From VRUE01 sp963796705 (GTDB lineage Bacteria; Actinomycetota; Thermoleophilia; Solirubrobacterales; 70-9), in assembly GCA_963796705.1 (NCBI GenBank), contig CAWCMK010000004.1, positions 310,001 to 374,000 on the forward strand: DNA of 64,000 nucleotides, given 5' to 3'. The notes below the pieces were generated by a model. The model was not told the origin of the DNA and made no database searches. It worked only from the letters and a program-made list of their open reading frames with translations. Within the stretch, counting starts at the first letter, position 1. Every line of letters starts with the position of its first letter. This document shows, piece after piece, positions 52,252 to 60,977 of this stretch. Both the position numbers and the translations under genes were made by a program.

Positions 52252-53432
52252 CCCCGAACGCCCTTCTCGGTTTGAGCCAGCACCTCGGCGAGATCCTTAT
52301 CGCCGCGCCCGGAGAGACAGAGGACGTCATAGCCACCACCACCACCACCACCACTCTCCAGCAGCCAGGCGATCGCGTGGGCGGACTCGAGGGCCGGGAT
52401 GATCCCCTCGAGGCGCGAGAGGGCGCCGAAGGCGGCCAGGGCCTGCTCGTCGGTGACCGCCGTGTAGGTGGCGCGGCCCGTGTCCCGCAGGTGGGCGTGC
52501 TCGGGGCCGACGCCGGGATAGTCAAGCCCGGCCGAGACCGAGTGAGCCTCGAGAATCTGCCCCTCCTGATCGGCGATGACCGAAGAGAGTGAGCCGTGCA
52601 GTACGCCGGTCTGACCGGCGCTGAGGCTGGCCCCGTGGCGGCCCGTCTCGATCCCGGCCCCGGCTGCCTCGACGCCGATCAGGGCGACCTCCTGATCGCC
52701 GATGAAGGGGGTGAAGATCCCGATCGAGTTCGAGCCACCGCCCACGCAGGCGATCACCCGCGCGGGCAGGCCGTCCTCCGCGGCGAGCGCCTGGGCGCGC
52801 GCCTCGTCGCCGATCACCCGTTGCAGGTCCCTGACCAACGCCGGGTAGGGCGCCGGCCCGACGGCGGAGCCGATCACGTAATGGGTCGTCTCGACGTTGG
52901 TCACCCAGTCGCGGATCGCCGCGCTGACCGCCTCCTTGAGAGTTCGGGCACCGGCCTCCACCGCAACAACCCGCGCGCCCAACAGGCCCATCCGCTCCAC
53001 GTTGGGTCGCTGGCGGCGGATGTCCTCTGAACCCATGTAGACGACGCACTCGAGGCCGAGCAGCGCGCAGGCGGTCGCCGTCGCGACCCCGTGCTGGCCG
53101 GCGCCGGTCTCGGCGATAACCCGAGGCTTGCCCATCCGCTGGGCGAGCAGCGCCTGGCCGACCGCGTTGTTGACCTTGTGAGCGCCGGTGTGGGCAAGGT
53201 CCTCGCGCTTGAGGTAGACGCGGCGCCCAACGCGCTCGGAGAGCCGCTCGGCCAGGTAGAGCGGCGTCGGGCGGCCGATGAAATCCCGGTGCAGAAGCGT
53301 GAGATGCTCGAGGAAGGACTGATCGGCGCGGGCCTCCGCCCAGGCCTGGGTCAGTTCGTCGAGAGCCGCGATCAGCGTCTCGGGCACGAAGCGGCCGCCA
53401 TAGGGCCCGAAGCGGACGTCGACCGTGCTCAT
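52248..53432 (-). CDS. trpB: Tryptophan synthase beta subunit
   Basis: TrpB joins indole and serine using PLP. The 394-residue protein has the PLP lysine in LKREDLAHTGAHKVNNAVG, AETGAGQHGVATATACALLG, the phosphate-binding GGGSNSIGIF and SGRGDKDL near the end. Just before that last motif lies a run of seven glycines (about residues 361-367) encoded by a triplet repeat, an insertion not usual in TrpB. It overlaps both trpF upstream (ATGA) and trpA downstream (GTGA). Confidence 0.97.
   Translation of the reverse strand: MSTVDVRFGPYGGRFVPETLIAALDELTQAWAEARADQSFLEHLTLLHRDFIGRPTPLYLAERLSERVGRRVYLKREDLAHTGAHKVNNAVGQALLAQRMGKPRVIAETGAGQHGVATATACALLGLECVVYMGSEDIRRQRPNVERMGLLGARVVAVEAGARTLKEAVSAAIRDWVTNVETTHYVIGSAVGPAPYPALVRDLQRVIGDEARAQALAAEDGLPARVIACVGGGSNSIGIFTPFIGDQEVALIGVEAAGAGIETGRHGASLSAGQTGVLHGSLSSVIADQEGQILEAHSVSAGLDYPGVGPEHAHLRDTGRATYTAVTDEQALAAFGALSRLEGIIPALESAHAIAWLLESGGGGGGGYDVLCLSGRGDKDLAEVLAQTEKGVRG
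52333..52353. repeat. (CCA)7 trinucleotide repeat within trpB
   Basis: Seven uninterrupted CCA triplets on the plus strand, GGT/TGG-phase glycine codons on the coding strand, encoding the seven-Gly insertion before the conserved SGRGDKD of TrpB. Such a pure repeat is prone to length change without loss of frame. Confidence 0.95.
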
Positions 53433-54064
53433 CGCAGGGCAACGCTAGCCGCTTGCGCCGCCTCGAAGAAGGCGGCCATCGCAGCGTGGTCCTTGCGCCC
53501 GGGCTCGGACTCGACGCCGCTGGCGACGTCGACCGCATAGGGACGGGTGACGGCGATCGCCTCAGCGACGTTCTCGGGCCGCAGGCCGCCGGCGAGGATC
53601 GCCGGGATCACGGAGCGCCGCTCGCGCAGGAGACCCCAGTCGAAGCTCTCGCCGGTGCCACCCCAGAGTCCGCGGCCGCGACGGTCGAAGAGCTGCAGGT
53701 CGGTGCGAAACGCCTCCGCGGCGTGGATGTCCGCCGCGCTCGCGACGTGGATCGCCTTGACCACCTTGACGCCGGTTTTGCGCGCCACCTCCGCGCAGAA
53801 GCTCGGCCCCTCATCGCCGTTCAGCTGGACCATGGTCAGGCCCGCATCCTCAACCGCCCGGGCGACCTCCACCAGCTCTGGATTGACGAAGACGCCGGCG
53901 ACCTCGCACTTGCGACGGAAGGCGGCACCGATCGCGGCGGCCTCGCCGGCGCCGACATAGCGCGGGCTCTGGCGGTAGTGGATCAGCCCAATCGCCCAGG
54001 CGCCAAGGCGCACGGCCTCGGCCGCGTCGTCGAGGTTGGTGATGCCGCAGAACTTGACCCGCAT
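53429..54064 (-). CDS. trpF: Phosphoribosylanthranilate isomerase
   Basis: TrpF converts phosphoribosylanthranilate to the carboxyphenylamino deoxyribulose phosphate. The 211-residue barrel begins MRVKFCGITNLDDAAEAV with the catalytic Cys7, has LIHYRQSPRYV, VQLNGDEG, FDRRGRGLWGGTG with the acid Asp, and the phosphate-binding ILAGGLRPENV. ATG 54064 matches the family start; the frame opens seven codons upstream. Overlaps trpB by four bases and follows htrA by 48 bases. Confidence 0.96.
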   Translation of the reverse strand: MRVKFCGITNLDDAAEAVRLGAWAIGLIHYRQSPRYVGAGEAAAIGAAFRRKCEVAGVFVNPELVEVARAVEDAGLTMVQLNGDEGPSFCAEVARKTGVKVVKAIHVASAADIHAAEAFRTDLQLFDRRGRGLWGGTGESFDWGLLRERRSVIPAILAGGLRPENVAEAIAVTRPYAVDVASGVESEPGRKDHAAMAAFFEAAQAASVALR

Positions 54065-54112
54065 CCCATCAGGGTACGGGAGCACTCCCCCGGGTCCGCG
54101 AGGGCGCTGCGG

Positions 54113-55306
54113 CTATTTCACCGAGGCCGGGCGATTGCCGAGCGTCACCTTGATCGTCTTTTCGCTGCCGCCGCGCAGCACGGTCACTTCGAGTTCGTCG
54201 CCCGGCTGCTTGCCTTCGATCACCTTGACGAGGTCTTCCATGTTGGAGATCGAGTTGCCTTCGAGCTTGACGATGATGTCGCCGCCAAGGGTCACTTCGG
54301 CGCCTTCGATCGTCGCCGAGGTGTTGCCGCCCTTGATCCCGGCCTTGGCCGCGGGACCACCCTTGGCGACCGAGGCGACCAGCACCCCGTGGTCGGTCGG
54401 GAGGTTGAGGGCCTTGGCCAGTTCAGGGGTAACGCTGCCACCTTCGATGCCGAGGTAGGCATGCTCGACCTTGCCGTTTTCCTCGAGCTGCTTGGCCACT
54501 TCGCGCGCCGTGTTGATCGGGATCGCAAAGCCGATGCCGACGTTGCCGTTGCTGCCGCCGCCGGTCTCAATCTGAGAGTTGATCCCGATCACTTCGCGTT
54601 CGGCGTTGATCAGCGGACCGCCTGAGTTTCCGGGGTTGATCGCCGCGTCGGTCTGGATCACGTGTGAGATCGAGAAGCCCGCGGGTGCTTCGATCTGGCG
54701 CTGCAGGGCGGAGACGATGCCGCTTGTCACCGTCCTGTCGAGGCCGAACGGGTTGCCGATCGCGACCACCGGGTCGCCGACTTCGACTTCCGCGGAATCG
54801 CCGAGCTGCAGTGGGTGGAGCTGGTCGGCGGGGGCTTCGACCTTGAGCAGGGCGAGGTCGGTGGAGGGGTCGGCGCCGACGACCTTTGCCGCGTAGGACT
54901 TTTCCGAGGAGCCGAGTTTGACCTCGATCTTGCTGGCGCCTTCGACGACGTGGTTGTTGGTCAGTAGGTGGCCTTCGGTGTCGATCACGAAGCCCGAGCC
55001 AGTGGCGATACCGCCGCTTGCGGCTTCTCCGAAGGGGTTCAAGGGTGACGGTTCCCTCGCTTCCTCGGTCGCCTGCACGAAGCCGACCCCCGGGCCGTCG
55101 GCCTTATAGATCTGGTTGACGACGTTGGTTTCGCCACCGCCGCTGTGGCTCGCGATCGGCGCCGCGAGCGCCGTCGAAGCCGGGGTCGCGCTCGAGCCTT
55201 CGTCGGCCTTGATCCAGCCGGCGGCGATCGCGATCCAGCCAAAGACGCCGACGACCAGCCCGCCGAGGAGGGCCGATCCAAACGAGGTGCGGAAGAAGTT
55301 CTTCAT
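54113..55306 (-). CDS. HtrA/DegP-type serine protease with one PDZ domain
   Basis: A 397-residue membrane-anchored protease. One N-terminal helix (about residues 10-31) is followed by a linker and a trypsin-like domain with the triad His119 (LLTNNHVVEG), Asp150 (STDLALLKVE) and Ser228 (NPGNSGGPLI), then a PDZ domain (about 290-395). HtrA proteases clear misfolded or damaged proteins outside the membrane. Unexpectedly it lies inside the trp cluster, 76 bases after trpC and 48 before trpF, on the same strand. Confidence 0.95.
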   Translation of the reverse strand: MKNFFRTSFGSALLGGLVVGVFGWIAIAAGWIKADEGSSATPASTALAAPIASHSGGGETNVVNQIYKADGPGVGFVQATEEAREPSPLNPFGEAASGGIATGSGFVIDTEGHLLTNNHVVEGASKIEVKLGSSEKSYAAKVVGADPSTDLALLKVEAPADQLHPLQLGDSAEVEVGDPVVAIGNPFGLDRTVTSGIVSALQRQIEAPAGFSISHVIQTDAAINPGNSGGPLINAEREVIGINSQIETGGGSNGNVGIGFAIPINTAREVAKQLEENGKVEHAYLGIEGGSVTPELAKALNLPTDHGVLVASVAKGGPAAKAGIKGGNTSATIEGAEVTLGGDIIVKLEGNSISNMEDLVKVIEGKQPGDELEVTVLRGGSEKTIKVTLGNRPASVK

Positions 55307-55382
55307 CGGCGGGCATCATGAAGGGAGGCCGTCAGGTCTCTCTAAAGACGCTCGAAAGAGTTTCTAAATCCGCCGGGCCGGG

Positions 55383-56153
55383 TTAGATCTCGGTCAGCTC
55401 GCGGGTCCTGGCCTCGGGGTCGGCAGCGCTCATCAGCGCCGCGCCAATCAGCACCGCGTCGACGCCGACCCGCTCCAGCTCCTCGAGCTCGGCCCTCTCG
55501 GAGATTCCGCTCTCAGCGACCACCGTCTTCCCGGCCGGCACTGCCGGCATCAGCTCATAGGTCGTGGAGACGTCGAGCGTCCCCTGATCGAGGTTTCTGT
55601 TGTTGATCCCGATCACCTCGACGTCGAGGCTCAGCGCGCGCTGCAGCTCCAGCTCGTCGTGGACCTCGACCAGGCAGTCGAGGTCCAGCTCGCGTGCCAG
55701 CGCATGGAGCGAGCGCAACCGCTCATCATCGAGCGCCCGCACGATCAGCAGCACGGCGTCGGCGCCGTAGACCGCCGCCTCGTAGAGCTGGTAGGGGTCG
55801 AGGATGAAGTCCTTGCGCAGGATCGGCAGATCGCAGGCGGCCCGCGCGGCGCGCAGGTCCTCGAGTGAGCCGCCGAAGTGCGCCTCGTCGGTGAGCACCG
55901 AGATCGCCGCGGCGCCACCCCGTTGATAGGCGCCGACCTGCTCGGCGAGGCTGGTCTCGGCGGCGGCGATCGTGCCCGCGCTCGGCGAGCGACGCTTGAA
56001 CTCGGCGATCAGCGAAAGGCCGGGGCGGGTCAGCGCCTCGCTGAAGGGCCGGTCCTCGCCGCGGCCGTGCAGCCGTGCCTCGAGATCGGCCTGCGGGACC
56101 AGGTTGCGCCGCGCCTGCACCCCCTCGCGCGCCCCATCGATGAGCTGCTCCAT
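55383..56153 (-). CDS. trpC: Indole-3-glycerol phosphate synthase
   Basis: TrpC closes the pyrrole ring to form indole-3-glycerol phosphate. The barrel shows SLIAEFKRRSPSAGTI with the catalytic Lys, LTDEAHFGGSLEDL, LRKDFILDPYQLYEA, GINNRNLDQGTLDV and AESGISERAELEEL. ATG 56153 gives 256 residues; a GTG at 56162 is possible, the ribosome site being closer to ideal for neither. Located 23 bases after trpD. Confidence 0.95.
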   Translation of the reverse strand: MEQLIDGAREGVQARRNLVPQADLEARLHGRGEDRPFSEALTRPGLSLIAEFKRRSPSAGTIAAAETSLAEQVGAYQRGGAAAISVLTDEAHFGGSLEDLRAARAACDLPILRKDFILDPYQLYEAAVYGADAVLLIVRALDDERLRSLHALARELDLDCLVEVHDELELQRALSLDVEVIGINNRNLDQGTLDVSTTYELMPAVPAGKTVVAESGISERAELEELERVGVDAVLIGAALMSAADPEARTRELTEI

Positions 56154-56176
56154 GATTCCCACTGAACCAGGGAAGG

Positions 56177-57208
56177 CTAACCCTCGAAGGCGACCGTCGT
56201 CGCGATCAGGCGCTCGAGCAAGATCCCTGCCTCGCCCGAGTCGACCGCCTCGGCGGCTCTCTCGACGCCGGCGCCGAGGCTCTCGGCGGCGGCGCCCAGG
56301 TAGATCGCGGCTCCGGCGTTGAGCAGTACCAGGTCGCGCCGCGGGCCGCGCTCGCCGTGAAATACGGCCCGGGTAGCAGCGGCGTTCTCCTCCGCGGAGC
56401 CGCCGGCGACCTCGGAGAGCTCGGCCTCGGCAAAACCGAAGTCGGCGGGCGAGATGTAGGTCTCGCTGGTCGCCCCGCTGGCGACCTCGATCACCCGGGT
56501 GCGGGCCGTCACCGCCAACTCGTCGACGCCGTCCTCGGCGCTGACGACCATCGCCCGCTCGCTGCCGAGGCTGATCAGCGCCTCGGCGATCGTCTCCTGG
56601 TAGTGGCGGTCGGCGACCCCGAGCAGCTGCCGCTTGGCGCCTGCCGGATTGGTCAGCGGCCCGAGGAAGTTGAAGATCGTCCGCACGGCGAGCTCCTTGC
56701 GCACCGGGACGACGTTCCTTGTCGCCGCGTGGTGGCGGGGGGCGAACATGAAGCCGAAGCCGACCTCCTCGATGCAGGCGGCGACCTGCTCGGGCTCGAG
56801 ATCGATACGCACACCGAGCGCCTCCAGCAGATCGGCCGACCCGGACCGGCTGGTCGCCGAGCGGTTGCCGTGCTTGGCAACCGCGCAGCCGGCCGCCGCA
56901 GCGACGAGCGCCGCCGAGGTGGAGACGTTGAAGGTCGTGGGACCGCCGCCCGTCCCGGCCGTGTCGACCAGGTCGCTGCGCCCTGTCTCGACCGGCGTCG
57001 CCAGGGAGCGCATCGTGCGCGCCAGCCCGACCAGCTCGGGGACCGTCTCTCCCTTGGCCCGCAGGGCGATCAGAAAGGCCCCGGTCTGCACCTCGCCGGT
57101 CCGTCCTTCCATGATCTCGGCGAGCACCGTGCCAGCGTGGTCGGCGGTCAGGTGATCGCCGCTGGCAATCGCGTCGATCGCCCGCGTCACCACGTCATTG
57201 GGAGCCAT
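56177..57208 (-). CDS. trpD: Anthranilate phosphoribosyltransferase
   Basis: TrpD moves a phosphoribosyl group from PRPP to anthranilate. The 343-residue protein shows the PRPP motif DTAGTGGGPTTFNVSTSAAL, KHGNRSATSRSGSADLLEAL, the anthranilate-site APRHHAATRNV and FNFLGPLTNPAGAKRQ. The start overlaps trpG by 14 bases, so the two are co-translated; in many species TrpG and TrpD are fused. Confidence 0.96.
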   Translation of the reverse strand: MAPNDVVTRAIDAIASGDHLTADHAGTVLAEIMEGRTGEVQTGAFLIALRAKGETVPELVGLARTMRSLATPVETGRSDLVDTAGTGGGPTTFNVSTSAALVAAAAGCAVAKHGNRSATSRSGSADLLEALGVRIDLEPEQVAACIEEVGFGFMFAPRHHAATRNVVPVRKELAVRTIFNFLGPLTNPAGAKRQLLGVADRHYQETIAEALISLGSERAMVVSAEDGVDELAVTARTRVIEVASGATSETYISPADFGFAEAELSEVAGGSAEENAAATRAVFHGERGPRRDLVLLNAGAAIYLGAAAESLGAGVERAAEAVDSGEAGILLERLIATTVAFEG

Positions 57209-57779
57209 TGCCCACCCCCTCCCCGAGGAAGTTCCTGAGCAGCTCCTTGCCCAGCGGCGTCAGCACCGACTCGGGGTGAAACTGGACTCCCTCGGCGGGC
57301 AGCTCGCGGTGGCGGGCACCCATGATCACCGCGCCGTGTCTGGCGCTGACCTCGAGCTCTTCGGGCATCGATTCAGGGTCGGCGACCAGCGAGTGGTAGC
57401 GGCCGGCGACCAGCGGGCTGGGCACGCCGCTGAAGATCGTGCGGCCGTCGTGCTCGACCTCCGCGTCCTTGCCGTGGATCGGCTCGCCGACCACGACCTT
57501 GCCGCCGAACGCCTGCACCAGCGACTGGTGGCCGAGGCAGACACCGAGAACCGGTGTGCCGGCTTCGGCAAAGGCCCGCACGGCCTCGACGGAGATCCCG
57601 GCCTCCGCCGGCGTGCACGGCCCCGGTGATACGACCAGGCGCTGGGCGCCACGCCCGAGCAGCTCACCGACCTCGGCCTGATCGTTTCGGACCACCTCGA
57701 TCTCGGCGCCCAGCTCGCCCAGGTACTGGACAAGGTTGTAGGCGAAGCTGTCGTAGTTGTCGATCAGCAGGACCTTCAT
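57195..57779 (-). CDS. trpG: Anthranilate synthase glutamine amidotransferase subunit
   Basis: A 194-residue class I glutamine amidotransferase: LLIDNYDSFAYNLVQYLGEL, VVSPGPCTPAEAG, the nucleophile Cys in VLGVCLGHQSLVQAFGG (about residue 84) and the His/Glu pair in VQFHPESVLT. It supplies ammonia to TrpE and may also serve PabB in folate synthesis. It starts 99 bases after trpE on the same strand. Confidence 0.96.
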   Translation of the reverse strand: MKVLLIDNYDSFAYNLVQYLGELGAEIEVVRNDQAEVGELLGRGAQRLVVSPGPCTPAEAGISVEAVRAFAEAGTPVLGVCLGHQSLVQAFGGKVVVGEPIHGKDAEVEHDGRTIFSGVPSPLVAGRYHSLVADPESMPEELEVSARHGAVIMGARHRELPAEGVQFHPESVLTPLGKELLRNFLGEGVGNGSQ

Positions 57780-57878
57780 CAGATTGCGCCCGGCCGCTCG
57801 CGCCCGCGGTTTGCACGCATCGCGCCCGCTCGCGTCCGCCTCCGCCGCGGAGGTGTCCTCGTGGATTGCATCCTCGCC

Positions 57879-59387
57879 CTACTCCCAGTCTGGCTGTTCG
57901 CAGGCGAGCTCGACCGCCCGGAAAACGGCCTTCGCCTTGTTGACTGACTCGTTGTACTCATAGGCGGGCTTCGCGTCGGCGACCGTGCCGCCGCCCGCCT
58001 GCACGTGTACCTGGCCGTCCTTGACGACGACGGTGCGGATGTGGATCGCGGTGTCCAGGTCCCCGTTCCAGGAGAGGTAGCCGATCGCGCCACCGTAGGA
58101 GCAGCGCTTCACCGGCTCCAGCTCATCGATGATCTGCATCGCCCGCACCTTGGGGGCGCCCGAGAGGGTGCCGGCGGGCAGGGCCGAGCGCAGCACGTCC
58201 ATCGCCCCGACCCCTTCGCGCAGGGTCCCCGAGACCTGGCTGACGATGTGCAGGACGTGCGAGTAGGTCTCGACGACCATCAGCTCATCGACCTTGACGC
58301 TGCCGTACTCGCAGACGCGGCCCAGGTCGTTGCGGCCCAGATCAACCAACATCACGTGCTCGGCGCGCTCCTTGGGGTCACGCACGAGGCGCTCGGCCAG
58401 GCGGCGGTCCTCGTCCTCGTCACCGCCGCGGGGGTAGGTGCCGGCTATCGGTCGCGTCTCGACCCGCTCGCCGGTCACCTTGACGAGCGGCTCCGGCGAG
58501 GCGCCGGCGATCTGGAAGTCACCGAACTCGAGGAAATACATATATGGGGACGGGTTGACGGCGCGCAGTCCGCGATAGATCGAGAAGGCCCCAACGGGTG
58601 CCGGGGCCGAGAAGCGCTGTGAGGGGACCACCTGGAAGGCGTCTCCGGCGTGCACGTACTCGACGATCCGCGCGACCGCGCCTTCGAACTCCTCGCGCTC
58701 CATGTTCGAGGTGAAGGTCGGCGGCTCGCTGATCGAGGGCCTCGGGGGCAGCGGAACGGCGCCGCGCAGCCGCTCGCGGACGTCGGCGATCGCCGCCGCC
58801 GCCCGTGCATAGGCGGCGTCGATCTGCTCCCCGTCCTCAAGGAAGGCGCAGGAGAGGATCGTCAGCTCGTGCTTGAGGTGATCGAAGACGAGCAGCACGT
58901 CGGTGACCATCAGCGCCATGTCGGGCAGCCCGAGGGTGTCAGGATTTGGCTCTCCCAGGGGCTCGACGGTGCGCACCAGGTCATACCCGAAAAAGCCGAC
59001 AGCGCCTCCCGTGAAGGGCGGCAGGCCCTCGACCGGGGCCGGCCTGAAGGCGGCCAGCCGCTGGGCCACCGCCGCGTAGGGGTCGGGCGCATCGAGCGAC
59101 TCGCGGTTCTCCTCGTACAGTCGCCTGCCGCTCCAGCGCAGCACCGAGCGGGGCCGAATGCCGACGAAGGAGTATCGCCCCACCTGGCCCTGCTCGGCGG
59201 ACTCCAGCAAAAAACAGGGCGCACCCGGGGCCTCGCCGGCGCGCAGCTTGAGAAACGCTGAGACCGGCGTCTCGCAGTCGTCGACAAAGCGGCTGCGGAC
59301 CGGGACGACGTTGCCGTGCGCGGCCAGCTCGCGCGCCTCCTCGAGCGTCGGCTCGAGGCTCATCTCGGCCTCAGCGACGACGCCCAT
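57879..59387 (-). CDS. trpE: Anthranilate synthase component I
   Basis: TrpE makes anthranilate from chorismate and ammonia. The 502-residue protein has an N-terminal regulatory part with the feedback motif PCFLLESAEQGQVGRYSF (LLES at 60-63), so tryptophan inhibition is expected, and a chorismate-binding C-terminal half (ASPEPLVKVTGERVETRPIA, MLVDLGRNDLGRVC, GTLSGAPKVRAMQIIDELE, GGAIGYLSWNGD). It overlaps hisIE by 17 bases at its start. Confidence 0.97.
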   Translation of the reverse strand: MGVVAEAEMSLEPTLEEARELAAHGNVVPVRSRFVDDCETPVSAFLKLRAGEAPGAPCFLLESAEQGQVGRYSFVGIRPRSVLRWSGRRLYEENRESLDAPDPYAAVAQRLAAFRPAPVEGLPPFTGGAVGFFGYDLVRTVEPLGEPNPDTLGLPDMALMVTDVLLVFDHLKHELTILSCAFLEDGEQIDAAYARAAAAIADVRERLRGAVPLPPRPSISEPPTFTSNMEREEFEGAVARIVEYVHAGDAFQVVPSQRFSAPAPVGAFSIYRGLRAVNPSPYMYFLEFGDFQIAGASPEPLVKVTGERVETRPIAGTYPRGGDEDEDRRLAERLVRDPKERAEHVMLVDLGRNDLGRVCEYGSVKVDELMVVETYSHVLHIVSQVSGTLREGVGAMDVLRSALPAGTLSGAPKVRAMQIIDELEPVKRCSYGGAIGYLSWNGDLDTAIHIRTVVVKDGQVHVQAGGGTVADAKPAYEYNESVNKAKAVFRAVELACEQPDWE

Positions 59388-59985
59388 TGAGAACCTCCAT
59401 CACGGCCGACTGGGGGATCCCGCGCGAGCTCAGCAGCACGCTCAGGTGGTAGAGGACATCCGCCGCCTCCTCGGCGACCCGCTCATCGGACTCCTCGCGG
59501 GCGGCGCGCGCCACCTCCTCGGCCTCCTCCTCGACCTTCTCGCCGATCAGGGCGGGATCGTCGAGCAGCTGCACCGTGTAGCTGCCCTCGGGCCGCTCGC
59601 TGGCGCGGCTTCCCAGGGTGCGCTCGAGCGCCGCCAGCGCTTCATGGGCGGGGGGCCCTGGCACTGCCTCGCCCCCCAGCTCGCGGTGAAAGCAGGAGCG
59701 CTGGCCGGTATGACAGGCGGGGCCCGTCGGGTCGACCAGGGCAAGGAGGGCGTCGCCATCACAGTCGTAGCGCAGCTGACGCAGCCTGAGGATGTTTCCC
59801 GAGGTTTCCCCCTTGCGCCAGATCTCGCCGCGCGAGCGGCTGTAGAAGTGCAGCTCGCCGGTCTTCAGACTCAGCCCCAGCGACTCCTCGTTGACGTAGG
59901 CGAGGGTCAGCACCTCGCCGCTGGCGAAGTCCTGGGCCACACACGGCACCAGACCGCGATCGTCGAATTGAATCTCGTCGAACAT
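59371..59985 (-). CDS. hisI: Bifunctional phosphoribosyl-AMP cyclohydrolase / phosphoribosyl-ATP pyrophosphatase
   Basis: HisI and HisE carry out steps two and three of histidine synthesis. The 204-residue fusion has the cyclohydrolase domain first (about 1-110: LTLAYVNEESLGLSLKTGE, WRKGETSGNILRLRQL, zinc ligands in CHTGQRSCFHRE) and the pyrophosphatase domain last (about 118-204: SYTVQLLDDP, EEVARAAREESDERVAEEAADVLYHL). Actinobacteria often carry separate hisI and hisE, so the fusion is notable. Overlap with trpE means the two amino-acid pathways share a transcript. Confidence 0.94.
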   Translation of the reverse strand: MFDEIQFDDRGLVPCVAQDFASGEVLTLAYVNEESLGLSLKTGELHFYSRSRGEIWRKGETSGNILRLRQLRYDCDGDALLALVDPTGPACHTGQRSCFHRELGGEAVPGPPAHEALAALERTLGSRASERPEGSYTVQLLDDPALIGEKVEEEAEEVARAAREESDERVAEEAADVLYHLSVLLSSRGIPQSAVMEVLNGRRR

Positions 59986-60080
59986 TCCAAGGATCGTAAA
60001 GGCGCTGCGGACCCGCAGGCCAGCGGCGCGATCTGGGCGGGCGCCTGACGCGCCCCGCCGCCCACGGCCCAGGCGCTCCC

Positions 60081-60977
60081 TTACTCGATTCCCAGGCGGT
60101 CGAGCAGGTCCTCGTCGCGGCGCCAGCGATCGCGGACGCGCACCTGGAGGTCAAGGTGAACCCGCCCTCCGAGCTCGGCTTCCAGCGAGCGGCGCGCGGC
60201 GCTGCCGATCTCGCCGACCTTGGCGCCGCGCCGGCCGATCAGGATCCGCTTCTGGGACTCGGTCTCCGCCCAGATCTCGGCGCGGACGACGATCAGCCCG
60301 TCCTCGCGGGGGGCATCGAGGGCCCTGACCGAGACCTCAACCGCGTGCGGGATCTCCTCGCGTGTGCGATTGAGGACCTGTTCGCGGACCAGCTCGGCGA
60401 GCAACAGCTCGCTCGACTGGTCGCTGCGATCCTCCGGCGGATAGAGGAACGGACCCTCGGGGACGAGCTCGCCGAGGCGCTCGATCAGCTCCCCGAGGCC
60501 CTCGCCGGTCCGCGCGCTGATCGGAAAAACCTCATCGACCCCCCGCAGCTCGGCAGCCTCGGCGAGGACCGGGACCAGCTCATTCGGGCCCAGCCGGTCG
60601 GCCTTGTTGACCGCACACAGCGTCGGCAGCTTGCTCGCGGCTCCGATCAGGGCGCGACTGATGAAGCGGTCGCCGGGTCCGACCCCCTCCTCGCCGTTGA
60701 TCACGAGCAAGACCACATCGGAGTCGGCCAGCTCACGCTCGACCCGCCGCTGCATACGCTCGGTGAGGACGTCGCGCGGCTTCTGCACCCCGGGAAGGTC
60801 GACGAGCACCAGCTGGCGTTCAGCCCGGGTGTCGGTGAGGATGCCACGGATCGCCCGGCGGGTCGTCTGCGAACGCCCGGAGACGGTCACGACGCGCCTG
60901 CCGACGATCGCGTTGACGAGCGTCGACTTGCCCACATTTGGCCGCCCGGCCAGGCCGATGAAGCCGGCGCGGGTCAT
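60081..60977 (-). CDS. era: GTPase Era
   Basis: A 298-residue ribosome-assembly GTPase: G1 GRPNVGKSTLVNAIVG, G2 region TTRRAIRGILTD, G3 DLPGVQKPRDVL, G4 NKAD and a C-terminal KH domain with GRRGAKVGEIGSAARRSLE that binds the 3' end of 16S rRNA. Coupled to ybeY by ATGA. Part of the common era-ybeY-phoH neighbourhood. Confidence 0.97.
   Translation of the reverse strand: MTRAGFIGLAGRPNVGKSTLVNAIVGRRVVTVSGRSQTTRRAIRGILTDTRAERQLVLVDLPGVQKPRDVLTERMQRRVERELADSDVVLLVINGEEGVGPGDRFISRALIGAASKLPTLCAVNKADRLGPNELVPVLAEAAELRGVDEVFPISARTGEGLGELIERLGELVPEGPFLYPPEDRSDQSSELLLAELVREQVLNRTREEIPHAVEVSVRALDAPREDGLIVVRAEIWAETESQKRILIGRRGAKVGEIGSAARRSLEAELGGRVHLDLQVRVRDRWRRDEDLLDRLGIE

Noticed and set aside
52333..52353. 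CRISPR-like or regulatory repeat
   Set aside because: A simple in-frame triplet repeat inside trpB; no spacers and no cas genes anywhere in the window.
57780..57878. Tryptophan attenuator or leader peptide between trpE and trpG
   Set aside because: The gap holds no Trp-codon cluster and no antiterminator pairing; only one 6-bp hairpin (57839-57853) is seen, and trpE is upstream of it.
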